From Pseudisothecium myosuroides (lineage: Eukaryota; Streptophyta; Bryopsida; Hypnales; Lembophyllaceae), in the NCBI GenBank assembly GCA_951799445.1, contig OX637292.1:6761296-6825295 (forward strand): a stretch of DNA of 64,000 bases, given 5' to 3'. Both the position numbers and the translations under genes were made by a program. The notes under the pieces are model-generated. The model worked only from the letters and a program-made list of their open reading frames with translations. It ran no database searches and was not told the DNA's origin. Positions 11,061 to 22,531 of this stretch are shown here, piece after piece (the first letter of the stretch is position 1; the number at the start of each line of letters is the position of its first letter).

Positions 11061-11960
11061 ACTCATAGTTTTCTAAATCTCAACATATTAAACAAAACAA
11101 ACAACCTAATTTAAGGTATAGATGATTAAAATTTAAAAATAGTATTGTTATTAGTTTTATTATCATATTTATTTAATTGTTGCAATTTAAATGTCTAATT
11201 AAATTTTTTTGGGTACTTCAATCTAGGATTGGTAAATATTGGCCAAAGGTCAATTTTATCTAGATCTTGAAAGTTAGAAAATCTAAACTAGTATTGAATA
11301 AATATGAGGATTTTATTATTCCCATTAAATATAAACATTGTTCATTTGGTGTTTTTGAGGTACTAAAGTACTAATCTAACAAATTCCAATTTTGATATTG
11401 ATGTGATATAAATACATTATTGTTTGTAAATCGAGTTGTAAATCAATGTCTAGACAAAAAAATGAAACTAAGCGTCAATATAATAAAATTCGCATCTAAA
11501 CACAAAAATGAGTTTGAGTGTCAACATAATTAGAATGGTATAATATTGATGCCTAAGTATAACTTTACACACTAAATTCAAATAAATCTATACAATTATC
11601 CTACATCAATAGTAATTTTTCTTGTGATTACACCATATCATTTGTAAAATAAATTACCATTTGTATAATGTTTACTGTAAAATTGAGTTTTCTAATGCAT
11701 TGGAAGACTTTCAAATTTTTATAACAATGATAGTTTATGACCTATACAATTAACAAAAAAAACTTGAAATCTAGATTTTGAGATTTTGAGAAGAATTGTA
11801 AAATTGAACTATCAAATGTTGGCGTCTTTATAATTATGTGAAAGTTTTACATTTGAAGGATTCTTAATCTGTAGCATAAAAACAAATCAACAAAGAAATC
11901 AAAATCTATAAAGAACTTTAATTCAATGTTTAAAAATTTAGCCCTAAATTCCTAATTAAA
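11060..11960. other. gene-free AT-rich stretch
   Basis: No open frame with a protein signature, and no element termini, were found. Confidence 0.45.
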
Positions 11961-12067
11961 TCTCTTATATTAATATGCTTGTGCCATTGCCTTAGCCAAA
12001 ATAAAAATAAAAATATTTTTTCTAATTTTTTAATTTGTAGTAATCTTGAAATTCAATATTTTTTATA

Positions 12068-12245
12068 CACGAAGGAGTGCAAGGGCTTTGTTGTGGTCTG
12101 AGAGGTTGCTTTTTTGATGCAAATAAAAAGCTTTTTGCACAAAGGAGTGCAACGGCTTTGTTGTGGCCTAAGAGGTTGTTTTTTTGATGCAAATAAAAAG
12201 CTTTTTGCACAAAGGAGTGCAAGGGCTTTGTTTTGTAGCGTTTGG
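12068..12245. repeat. 70-bp tandem repeat, 2.5 copies
   Basis: Units start CACAAAGGAGTGCAAGGGCT (with small changes) at 12068, 12138 and 12208 and contain GATGCAAATAAAAAGC. They derive from the block GGAGTGCAAGGG of dispersed repeat R, so this is a local tandem amplification of part of that repeat. The paired minus-strand open frames here simply read the repeat. Confidence 0.8.
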
Positions 12246-12498
12246 ACATGCAATGTAAAACTTATGTTTTTTCCAAAATAAAAAAGATCATTTAATTCAA
12301 TTTGTGAAGAGCTTTTTCAACAATGCCAAGAACGCCACCAAACACCTCATGGTTTGTTAGATATGAGTATCAATCAAATAAATAATATAAATAATAAATA
12401 AATAAATAAATATAACTTATTAAAGGTATAGATTTCTAATTTAAAAAGTTTAATTTGAAGGAAAAAAAAGTATTTTAAATAAATAAGAAGTGCTTACT

Positions 12499-12555
12499 TT
12501 TTATGCTATCCTTTTATGCTATCCTTTTATGCTATCCTTTTATGCTATCCTTTTA
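12499..12555. repeat. 13-bp tandem repeat, 4 copies
   Basis: TTTTATGCTATCC is repeated four times head to tail. The open frame through it is an artefact of the repeat. Confidence 0.9.
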
Positions 12556-12597
12556 GCTTTATCATTTCGACATTTTATTGATTGGACATTATTAGAT

Positions 12598-12862
12598 ACG
12601 TGTAATCAAAATCAATCAAGCCCCTCATATTTGGAAGGTTTTAAAAGCAAGAATCTAAATGAGAATTTTTTGATTGTAGATGTAATCAAAATCAATCAAG
12701 GCTCTCATATTTTGAAGGTTTTAAAAGCAAAAATCAACCTTATGGCCAAAATAAACTAGAATGGATGACCTCCCACACTTCATTCATTATAGATGTAATC
12801 AAAATCAATCAAGGTTGTCATATGTGGAAGGTTTTAAAAGCAAAAATATAAATGAGACAATT
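12598..12862. repeat. three spaced copies of a block of about 60 bp
   Basis: The block GTAATCAAAATCAATCAAG, followed by CTCATAT and GGAAGGTTTTAAAAGCA, occurs at about 12,600, 12,680 and 12,792. Spacer lengths differ, so this is a clustered repeat rather than a strict tandem array. Open frames 12490-12759 and 12761-12991 run through it and are not supported as genes. Confidence 0.7.
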
Positions 12863-13640
12863 TTTGCAACAAGCTCACTATCCATTGAGAATTGTCAAGC
12901 AACCTGTTCCCTCCCCTCCAAAAAAGTGAAAAATCAACAGCCGTCAGATGAGATTAAAAAAAAACTAAGACTACCTTCAACTGCCGTGTGATGTGAATTA
13001 AAAAAATAACAATCGTGCAATTTGAAATGAAAACAATAACCCCTTCAAAAAATCAATAGCCTTGCGATTCAAAAAGAAAACTATCTTCTAAGAATTGTAT
13101 GGCAACCTTTTCCTTCCCTCCTCCACCAAGTGAAAAATCAGTAGCCGTCGGATGAGATTAAAAAAATCTGAAACCACCCTCCGCTACCATGCATTGTGAA
13201 TAAATAAATAAAAAATTGCAGTTTAAGTCGTTGGCCGTCCAAAGGCATGAATTGGGAATTATAAAAAAATAAAATGTCGTTAAAGTTGTTGGCCATCCGG
13301 AGTTGTTGAAGCGTTGAAATGAAGCGTTGAAGTGATTTTAGGGTTCTCACTTTCCTTTACTGGATTCAAATTTTTGGAGAGAGGTTTGGGTCTTGCTTGC
13401 AAATGCACTTATATTTGGATGCCAGTCTCTAGTAATTTTGTGTCAATTCTCATGGTTGCCATATTGGTGTGAGATTGATATTCGTCATGGTGCGCACGAA
13501 TTATTTCAAGTATTCTTCAGCTTCACTATCCTTGCCTGAATTATACATTACAATTGACTTTTAAAAATGTAATTGGTTGTAGAGAAATAAATGAATCTAA
13601 ATTTATTGAAGGATTTTATTAAATTTTTGTATAATTAATT
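12863..13640. other. gene-free stretch with a short imperfect duplication
   Basis: A block containing GTGAAAAATCA and GCCGTC(A/G)GATGAGATTAA occurs twice (about 12,926 and 13,128). No gene was recognised. Confidence 0.4.
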
Positions 13641-13650
13641 TTGAAGAATA

Positions 13651-14030
13651 AATTCAAATAAATTCATTTTAGACAACGAATGCAAATTAATTCATTTTAG
13701 AAAATGAATTTAAAGTATTTCATTTGAGAGAATGAATTCAAATTAATTCATTTCAAATAATGAATTCAGTTTATCGAGAATGAATTCAAATGAATTCAGT
13801 TTAGAGAATGAATTCAAATGAATTCAGTTTAGAGAATGAATTCAAATGAATTCATTTGAGAGGATGAATTCAAATGGATTCATTTGAGAGAATGAATTCA
13901 AAATAATTCATTTGAGAGAATGAATTCAAAATAATTCATTTCAAAGAGTGTATTCAAAGTAATTCATTTCAAAGAGTGAATTCAAAGTAATTTAGTTCAA
14001 AGAATTAATTCAAATTTATTCATTTGAGAA
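13651..14030. repeat. 28-bp GAATTC-rich minisatellite
   Basis: A decaying tandem array of units like GAGAATGAATTCAAATGAAT plus TCAGTTTA or TCATTTGA. The most regular units lie between about 13,770 and 13,920. Nearly every unit carries one or two GAATTC sites. Edges are more divergent than the centre, as expected from unequal exchange. Confidence 0.85.
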
Positions 14031-14540
14031 AATTTTGGCAACACGAGGAGATAAAGAAAGAGAAGGAGACATGAGATTGAAGAAGAAAATGTTGAAGAGA
14101 TTAGGGTTTAGGATTGAATGTAAAAGTTTTACATGAAATGGAAAAATGAGAAATTGAATTTTTTAATGTAATTTAGGATTTGATGCGCAAAAAAAGAAAT
14201 TGAGGAGGAAGAAAGTGAATTAGGAGAGTGAGTGTTTCAATGTAGGGAAGTGGAAATGATTTTTGTTCAATGGCTACATGCCACGTATACAAAAATTATT
14301 CACTGACTACCCTACTAATAGGCTTGTATATGGTTTTACACTATCACCTCAGAATAGACAGTGACTGCCTACAGAATGAAACAATTTTTGCAACAAGCTC
14401 ACAATCATGTAATATGCTACAATGGTTTTCTATATGTTATCAAAAATAAATAGAAAATAGAAAATAGAAAAAAAATAGAAAATAAAGAATTAAAAACCTT
14501 TCAAAAGTCAAAATCAAGTGAATTTACCAATAGTCTATTA

Positions 14541-16295
14541 CTCTAAGGTAAAAAGCCCAGTTCCACTCAAATTCCATTTTTTACATTATGTATCCATTGG
14601 ATACATTTATGAACAAAAATGTACACTACTATGTAGAGTGCCTGGACAAAAAGATTTGCATGTCTCTTTGTTCTCATACAAGTACCCCCATTTTAAAACG
14701 CGATCTTTTATAATTTCCATGTAATTCTTGCATCATTCCATTCCTATGTAGTCATGATCAAGCATACCAAATTTTAACTTCAAAAATCCAAAATTCTATT
14801 TTAGAAAAAAATTACATTAATTTTAATGATATTACATGATAACTAATTAAAAGTTGTTAAAGATGAATTTTTAAAATTCAATTAATTACACATATATGTT
14901 GAAAATTGTCCATAAACGCATCAGTCTTTGTTTTTAGAAAAAAATGCAAGAAAATTTCAAAATTCACGCTGTAGAGAGTCCCTTGCAAAAGGGTCTTGTA
15001 CTCAAATAATATAAAATAGATGTCTATACATTGTGACCAAATTTTAATATTTGACTCTCATACTATAACTAGTAATGTACCTTTATATATAATGATACAA
15101 TTAGTTTATCCAAATTTGTTACAACACATAGAAATCTATTTCATAGAATTAAGGTATAAGACACCTCTACATTGAACTCTCTACAACGTGAATTTTGAAA
15201 CTCTCTTGCAATTTTTCTAAAAGGAAATATGTGCTTATGAACAATTCCAATATGTATGTACAATTGAATTTTGAAAATTCATCATGATGGCTCCCAATCA
15301 ATTATCATATAATATCATGAAACTTAATGTAAAAAATTCATGAAAAAGGAGTTTTGGTTTTTTAAAGATGAAATTTGGTACTCATGATCGAGAATATGTA
15401 AAAATGCAATGATGCAAGAATTGCTTAAGAATTGCAAAGATTGTATTTGAATGTGAGGCTTTTACATGGAACATGCCAATCTTTTGCCTAGACATTGTGT
15501 AATCAAATCCAATAATCTTACAAATTGCCTTTTGTGCCATTCAAGAAAATTTGCATATTGTAAAATACATTTGGCATTTTTTGTCTTGCATAATCAACAT
15601 TCAATTCTTACACAATTCCAATCAAGCTTACTAAATTTTTAATTCAAAAAAGCAAAACTCCATTTTTTGTGAATTATTTCTGTTAATATTCTTGATAATT
15701 TGATTGAAAAGCATTGGTGATGGACTTTTTTAAAGTTTGATTGCATAGATATATAGGAAACATCCACATGCACATCTCTCCTTCAAGAAGGATCTCCAAG
15801 AAAGTTTCAAAATTCCCTCTTTAGGGATTTCAATATTAGGGGGTGACAATGACCAAATTTTATAGATTAGATATCTCTATATTTCAACCAAACTTTGACA
15901 ATATGATTTGACATTCCTGTTCAAATGTACAAAATTAATTATGAGGGTCACATAAAAAAAGAGATATCTATTTTACAATATTTTGGCATAGTTACATTGA
16001 ATTCTATATATAGGTTTTGATGCTTATTGAAGGAAATATGTGTTTCCTACATATCTATATGATCAAAGTTAATAAATAGATTCACTAATGTTTTTCTATC
16101 GATTATCAGGAATATTAAATGAAACAATTCACCAAAAATGAAGTTTTAATTTTTTGAAAAAGAAATTTAGTAAGCTTAATCGGGATTAAGTAAGAATTGA
16201 ATGTTAATTATGCAAGATGAAAAATGCCAAACCTACTCTAAATTATGCAAAAAAAAATTGAATGTCACAATAGGCAGTATTGTAAGGTTAATTGG
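14541..16295 (+). mobile_element. double-hairpin foldback element (copy 1)
   Basis: Two long inverted repeats lie side by side. Hairpin one spans about 14,541-15,500: the arm with GATTTGCATGTCTCTTTG and CTTGCATCATTCCATTCC is mirrored by GCAATGATGCAAGAATTGC and AACATGCCAATCTTTTGC. Hairpin two spans about 15,510-16,295: CCAATAATCTTACAAATTGC is mirrored by GGCAGTATTGTAAGGTTAAT. Each arm is a few hundred bases with short unpaired centres. The same two hairpins with the same junction recur inverted at 23.57-25.46 kb, showing they mobilise as one unit. No protein is encoded. Exact termini and target duplication are unresolved. Confidence 0.7.
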
Positions 16296-16299
16296 ACCC

Positions 16300-16930
16300 A
16301 ACTGTACAGTACACTGCAGGTACACAAGGGAGGAATTGGAATGTGGGTGGTACAGTAATAGGCTGGTTCACCTGAATCCAATTGAAGGAAACGGCACGAT
16401 TCAATCCTTTTTTAGGGTTTAGGGTTCAACAAGCAAGAAAAACCCATTGCAATCATTCATGGAAATTGCCACAATGGAGCACGAATATCTGAATATTGGA
16501 GCACCTGCAATGCCATTACTGTTTCCCAACTACGAAATGTTGCAGCAAGCAAGCGAATTCATCATCAGTGTCCAAAAATCGAAGCAAACTCGGTGAGTTT
16601 CGGATACAATCGATGTAATTACGCCTCCAGTTGCAGAGATTCTCTTCAGAGAGTCACTCAGTTTTAAGAGACAGCCACAGTCAGGACTAATTCAAATTCC
16701 AGTCAAAAATGCACCCAAAAAAGAGGAAAGTTTGAAATTCCTGCTCATGTTTGTGTCCCGGGATCTTTTTTGGAGCAGCAAAAGCAAGCTTGGGTCTTCT
16801 TCTTGGTGCGGCAGCTCGTCTTACCCGGCATCGATCGATGCACCTTGCCCTTGGGCCCTGCCAATTTCCTCGCCACAGAATCATGCTCTTGGCCGAATTC
16901 CAACTTGGCCTCCACGATCCTTCTCTTCTC
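16300..16930. other. stretch downstream of the ubinuclein-like locus
   Basis: This contains a telobox-like TTTAGGGTTTAGGGTT at about 16,410 and moderately GC-rich sequence. It would be the 3' flank or UTR of the minus-strand gene that follows. Opposing open frames at 16687-16971 and 16732-16941 are alternative readings of its last exon region. Confidence 0.35.
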
Positions 16931-16937
16931 GTTGGAT

Positions 16938-17616
16938 TTAGGTTGAATCTGAGGGGCCAACTTGGGTACACGGGAAGTGTATTTGATCAAGGTTCTCTCG
17001 TCCAGACTTGGTTTCTGCTCGGCAGGCTTCGTGGTGGTCGTCGTCTTGGCGGAATTCGAAAGAGATAGCCTCAATTTCCCTCTTGGTTTCTGCTCAAAGA
17101 AATTGAATGGATGTATTCAGTAGCCTACTTCAGGGAAATTAATTATCCAGCTCCAAACTCCCAATACATTAACGACTAAGCGCGTCATGACCTCTTAATA
17201 TTTGCAAGACATTTCTCGTCAATTACGCAAAGGTTGTGCAATGAGACTCACCTAATCCAACCACTGTTGGAGCAACATCCAAGAACCACTGCAAAAGTGT
17301 AACCATTTCGAAATCATCGTTTCAATCCATTGCAGAGCCTGTTACATGATTGAGCGCAATTAATTGAAATGCATCCTAATTGAAGTGCAGGCAGAAATAA
17401 AATCCTCACCAGTGGATTCGACTCAGTCGTGTTCGAATTGTTGGGAATAGTGGCACGATTCAAGCCTGAGACCACCGTCTTCGCAGGAAATTCATTCTTC
17501 GGCGCAGCTATCTCCGAATTCGAAATTCGCTCTCCATCAGCCACCAACTGCTTCCAAGAAACCATGGTGACCTGATCCTCAGCAAGCTCCACAAAGAAAC
17601 GCTGCCGCTTGGACAT
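16938..17616 (-). CDS. short spliced gene or fragment, ubinuclein-like N-terminus
   Basis: Three exons fit on the minus strand. Exon 1 (17616-17410) ends at CTG|GTGAGGAT. Exon 2 (17288-17252) lies between TTTTGCAG and GGTGAGT. Exon 3 (17089-16938) follows TTTGAGCAG. Joined, they give 131 codons without interruption. Residues 6-25 (RFFVELAEDQVTMVSWKQLV) follow the pattern F-x-V-E-L-x4-T-x-V-S-W-K-x-L that I associate with the N-terminus of plant ubinuclein / wound-responsive family proteins (HIRA histone-chaperone complex). The conserved HRD core expected further on is absent, so this is a truncated paralogue or pseudogene, or the similarity is superficial. In exon 3 another frame (16745-17074) is open, basic and Lys-rich, hinting at a one-base shift. 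An in-frame upstream ATG at 17670 would add 18 residues. Confidence 0.4.
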
Positions 17617-17670
17617 GGCCACAGTCTCTACAATCGAGTCAAAATGCTGCAATCCAGCCAAATTCTGCAA

Positions 17671-18620
17671 AACCCACTAACACATGGAATCCCGGGGAGC
17701 CAAACCGACTCCCATCTTCCCTTAAACCCCTCCCAACATCCCACCCAACTCCTAATTAATCAAATCAGCTTCCCTCCATTTCGACACTCTACTCTCTCTC
17801 GCTCACGGTCGGAACGGAACATCTCTCTCTCTCTCTCGCGCGCGCGCGCTTCCCTTGACTGTTGCAGGAGATTCTTCGTGCAGATCATTTACCGTAGAAA
17901 CCACGCAACCCAGTTGCGCCAGGCAATTCCCATCAGGCACCTCCCTCCCTTTTGTCCAATGAGCCAGGTTTTTACTCAACTTAAACCCCGGGATAATACT
18001 GTAAATCTATTTATACTTGTCCTGGTTCTTGAATTGCAATTCCGTCGTCATAAAGGAGGGCATTGATGGATGAGTGCATCGAGAGTTGAGCGGGGATGGG
18101 CCATCGCCGGCGCCGTCTTCTTCGCTTGTGATTGAATCCCATCACATCTGCATGGACATGGACAGGGGAATGCAAAGCATTAACTTACAGTCCGTTTCAT
18201 TTGTTTCCAAAAAAAACGAAAATAACATTACAGTAGTACGGAGTACTAATTAGTATAATTAGGGCATGGCGAGAATGGAGATTAGGAGAGATTAAAAGAC
18301 GAGAATGGAGAGATTAATTAAAAGAAGGAGACGAAAGGGACGGATGGGCCGTTGAGTCTGGCGATTGGAGGGAGTGCTGCCTGGAGTCAGGTCGATGGGA
18401 TGGGAATTGCGAACGCCGTCAGCGCAGTCAGTCGGTTTCAATGGAGGTGGAAATGCAGAGGCTGTCTGTTCAATGTGGCCGTCATATCCATCCAGAATGT
18501 GGAAAAGACTAGAAAAAGAAAAAAAGGAAGAGGAAAACAGGGACGGAGTGCATCGGCAGCCAAGATTTTCAGTTGGAATTCAACTCAGGTGACCACACCT
18601 AAGGTGAGAGCACCCATAAC
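17671..18620. promoter_or_regulatory. GC-rich promoter-like island
   Basis: GC content and CpG frequency are clearly higher here than in the AT-rich flanks. A CT/CG microsatellite (about 17,822-17,849) lies some 210 bases upstream of the minus-strand ATG at 17616; such CT-rich tracts are common in plant 5' UTRs. Plus-strand frames 17644-18066 and 18352-18675 have no domain and I do not call them genes. No TATA box could be assigned with confidence. Confidence 0.4.
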
Positions 18621-19220
18621 TGTCCATTTAAGCAATTTCACACAATTAAGCACAGTTGGAGGCATCCTTTGCTAGAAAAATTATTTTTTGAGTATTGGCA
18701 ACTGAAAATGTTGAATTTTTTTTTTTTTAAATTAGAATTTTTGGATAAGGTATCTATTTTCTGTGAATTTTCAAACTAGTAGAACACCCTAGGACACCTC
18801 AAACCGCACTCTAGTGAAGCCTACTTGATTCTGACACTGAAATCTGAGAAAATCAGCACCCGCCAACTATAAATAAACATTGTGATGGTTTTAAGTTACT
18901 TTTGGAGACAATATTAAGGAAATTCTACAGTACAAGTGTGAGTACGTGGCTGGGAATGGATGCACCTACTTTAAGAGCATCTACACCCTTAGAGCATCCC
19001 TACTATGGCTTGGTCTACATGCTTGGGACGCCATAGGCCAGATCTGGAAGCCCAATCAACCTCCACTGTGGCACAGCCAACAGATTTTGAACCATTAGGC
19101 GCAAGATATTTGGTTGTTTGTCCCACAACTTCCAGAGCCTACTGAGATTTGCCACCATGCAGTGGGCTGATAGCTTTTCTAATGATTTTTGTGTTTTCTT
19201 GGTGCATTGATTGTTTTTCC
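18620..19220. other. gene-free stretch
   Basis: No gene was recognised. TTAGAGCATCCCTAC near 18,990 resembles the GAGCATCTCCA motif seen at the ends of some plant MITEs and again at about 49,647. A partner end was not found. Confidence 0.35.
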
Positions 19221-19223
19221 ATT

Positions 19224-19387
19224 CACTAGAAGAAATTTGCGTTTGCCTCAACAAAATCTACTTGATGTATTTGTTGAGGCAAACGCAAAATATGCATTTT
19301 TTTGCATTTTTCAAAGCAAATTTTGTGTTTGCCTCAACAAACATATTAAGTAGATTTTGTTGAGGCAAACGCAAATTTCTTCTAGTG
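19224..19387. mobile_element. CACTA-type MITE, nested hairpin
   Basis: A 164-bp element flanked by ATT (19221-19223 and 19388-19390). The terminal inverted repeats begin CACTAGAAGAAATTTGCGTT and are identical for 40 bp. The core GTTTGCCTCAACAAA occurs four times in alternating orientation, so two nested hairpins can form. CACTA ends with a 3-bp target duplication indicate the CACTA (En/Spm) superfamily. It is non-autonomous. Confidence 0.88.
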
Positions 19388-19544
19388 ATTGATTTCCGTG
19401 TTTTCTTGTTCACTTTTTAGTAAATGCACGTGGCAGACTAGGTCATGCTAGCGTGTCATAGTAGAAAAGCATGGAATTATTGTGCCCGGGGGGTCAATTG
19501 GCCACGCAAATACTAGCCTACCATTTGGCTATTCTACGGTGGTC

Positions 19545-19825
19545 GATGCTCTTATGTGCTAGGGGTTTGACACTCTTCAAATGTGGATGAAAAGTGCTCC
19601 ATGCCCCTCACAGTATTCACTTGACACTCAATTTTAGCGTGTCAAGGAAGGACCTTTGAAATCATTGTTTATTCTAAGTTTAGCTGCTTTATTCTTTATT
19701 CTATTAGATGAATGTGGTTACTTGAATATTTATTGGTCATATGTAGTGAACAAGGGCAAAAAACAAGAATTCTAAGGGCTCTTTGAAAAAAAATGTAAAC
19801 TTCTAGTACTTCAGATTTTGCGTGC
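19545..19825 (+). repeat. dispersed repeat S (copy 1)
   Basis: About 280 bp that recur in the same orientation at 26,040-26,300. Shared blocks include GGATGAAAAGTGCTCC, GTGTCAAGGAAG and TGTAAACTTCTGG or TGTAAACTTCTAG. No coding signature or termini. Confidence 0.6.
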
Positions 19826-19896
19826 ATAAATAGAGATGCTCCAAGTAGTTTTGTTTATTTGGAGAAAAAGCTTACTCAAACCAATGTACAAACTAG

Positions 19897-20569
19897 TCCA
19901 ATAATCTTACAAATGACATATTGTGACATTCAAATTTTTTTGCATAATATAGAATATAATTGGCATTTTTTGTCTTGCATAAATAGCATTGAATTTTTAC
20001 ATCGAGCATACCAAATTTCAATTTCAAAGAAGCAAACCTTCATTTTTGGAGAATTGTTTCATTTAATACTCATGGTTTTACATGATAATTGATTGAAAAA
20101 CATTGGTGATGGATTGTTTAACTCAATTGCATAGATATGTAGAAAACATTCATATGCACATCTTACCTTCAACAAGAATTTTCACAAAAAAAATTGAATT
20201 CCTTCTTGTTTCCTATTTTACAAAGTATAGGTAGTTTAAAAATTTTAACTGGCATATTAAAAGTATAGGCATTTTACAAAGTTCAGGCATTGTCAAGCCC
20301 ACATTGAAATCTCTAGAGAAGGAATTCTAAAACTTTTTTAGAGATTTTTGTTGAAGGAAAGATGTGAATATGAATGTTTCCTACATATCTATGCAATTGA
20401 ATTAAAACAATCCATCACAATTTTGTTTTCTAAAACTGGAATTTGGTATGCTTGATTAGAATTGCGTAAGAATTGAATATTAATTATGCAAGACAAAAAA
20501 TGCCAAATGTATTATATATTATGCAAAATTCTTTGAATGGCACAATAGGCAATTTGTAAGATTACAGGA
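19897..20569. mobile_element. half copy of the double-hairpin element
   Basis: Only the second hairpin is present. TCCAATAATCTTACAAATG on the left is mirrored by CAATTTGTAAGATTACAGGA on the right. Arms of about 330 bp share blocks such as TGGCATTTTTTGTCTTGCAT and CATAGATATGTAG. A short centre holds GTTCAGGCATTGTC. It shows that one hairpin can exist, and perhaps move, alone. Confidence 0.65.
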
Positions 20570-20579
20570 CTTGGTTGTA

Positions 20580-21605
20580 TAGCAAAAGTGATAGCTAGTT
20601 TTTAACGAGCTCGTTGATTTTTGAAGAAAAAATGGTTGAAAATGATAATCCGAGGCCGAAGAATTGAGATGATGTATTGGATGAATCAATTAGACATTTC
20701 CAATCATATTCATACACTCTATCATCCAAAATTGATGACTTCATCTACATTTTAAATAGAAATAGAAAAAAATTGCCAAAAAAGACTAGGTTGTTGGCAA
20801 AGCATAGAGATTTGTTGTGAAATGATGTAATTTGGCCTTGTGATACCCCCCAAAATAAATTGTTGGAATAAGCGATTGAGCATTGTTTCTATTATTAAAA
20901 TGTGTAAATTTTGTTGGATCTTGTTGGAGGTCAAAAAAACATTTTTTTAGCTTTTAATCTTTTGCATTTTGGGGACAATAAATGAAAAAACTATAAATTT
21001 TTAAAATTGTTGAAAATAGGTTTATCCAAAACCACCCTAAATTCTCATTGATAGAGGGTGGTGTATTTTAGGCAAAAATTTATAGAGTCCATGTTTAAAA
21101 AGAGGTCAAAATTAGGTGCAAGTACCTTATTACACTTGTGCACTATGCCAAAATCTATTTAGTATTTGAAGTCTCCAACTAAATGGCAACAATATGTTAT
21201 TATATGCTTGAATGATACTATGATATGCTGGCCTATTGTCACCATCCTTTATCATTTAATCCCTTTGAAGGTTGAAAAAGTATCAAATTTTTTCCCAAAT
21301 GTGATGAAATAGTGTATAAGGTAATATGAAAAAGGAAGCATATTAGTTTTACAATAACATGAGCCAAAGATGCCCCCTAATAGGGACATTTTTTGAAGCT
21401 CAAGGAACAATTCTTTACATTATATAGATTTGAGATAAATAAATCTTAGCAATCAATACATTTTTGTACTTATTAAACATTGATTATATATATATATATT
21501 TTAATCTTTCTTGATTACTTTAATTTTCTAAAATTTGTTGAAATTTTGGTATACAATAGATTGTTATATCATATACACAATTGTAGTAAGGCACGATAAT
21601 TCAAA
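20580..21605. other. gene-free stretch, partly repeated at 28.7 kb
   Basis: The block with AATCATATTCATAC and GATGACTTCATCTA near 20,700-20,765 recurs at about 28,765-28,825. No gene was recognised. The right edge is the TTAA target of copy A2. Confidence 0.45.
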
Positions 21606-21612
21606 AAATTAA

Positions 21613-22527
21613 CCCCTAAAGGACCATTGTCCGTTTGGGGGACAAATGGGACTTGGGGCATGTACCTACGGGGGGACAAATTCATATCATTTTTTGAAAC
21701 TTTTTGTGAATGTGAAGAATTGAGAGAGGTACGTGGCGGATTTTATTTTTTTGAAATCGGACCTTCGAGCGAGAAGTTATGCCATTTCTTGGAATGTGTG
21801 GGGACGGAGGGCAATAAAAAAATTTTGCAAAATTTTGAATTTTTTTTTAAATATTTTTTTTCTCATAGATTATATTTTTGTCTATGTGGAAAGCTTTGAT
21901 TCATTTCATTTGACTTTGTTATGAGGAAGTTATGGACATTCTTGTTTTTCGAGCAGTTAGAGCATCTTCTTGAAAAAAATAACTTGTAGGATTCATTTCT
22001 GAATGCAATTTTTGCAATTTTTCAAAAAAATAAATTCTCATGGTTTAATTTACTTGTTAGAACAATCTCACCATTGGAATTAGTGTATTTTAATTCCATC
22101 TAAAATATATATATATTTTAGGTTTTCCTTCTATCTCGTACCTACTTCTACTTAACAATTTTTTGAAGAATGATAAGTAAGTTTTTTTTATTTTTTTTTT
22201 CTAGAATCTCAACTCAATTCTCCACTGTAAAGATTTAAAGCTCAAAACTCTGTAGTGCAAAAATTTTAAGTTAAAATGTTCAAAGTCAAAAAATCCAGTC
22301 CCGCAATGTATTGAAAAACTTTTTTTTTCCACTTTAAAAGCAAATATCTTGCAATCCGTGCGGTCAAAAATTTTGAAATTTTTTCCACACTTTTTAATAC
22401 TAGTTAGGTGTAAGATACTATGGTTAGATGTGGAAAAAAAGCAATTAAATTTTTTTTTTGCTCTTTGCTATAGAAATGGCAGTTTTGACTGTTTTTTGGC
22501 AGAAAATAGGCCTCGGTCCTTTAGGGG
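21613..22527 (+). mobile_element. TTAA-flanked element, family A (copy A2)
   Basis: A 915-bp element between TTAA (21609-21612) and TTAA (22528-22531). Its ends are CCCCTAAAGGACCATTGTCC and CCTCGGTCCTTTAGGGG. The flanks ATTCAAAAAA-TTAA and TTAA-GCAT are found joined, with a single TTAA and no element, at about 28,828-28,844. The left third differs from A1 but matches A5 (GGTACGTGGC and CGGACCTTCGAGCGAGAA), whereas the right two-thirds match all family A copies. No coding capacity. The 90-codon frame at 21627 is a chance reading. Confidence 0.9.
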
Positions 22528-22531
22528 TTAA

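Noticed and set aside
17644..18066. 140-codon plus-strand frame in the GC-rich island
   Set aside because: It overlaps the 5' end of the minus-strand gene and reads a CT/CG microsatellite; no domain.
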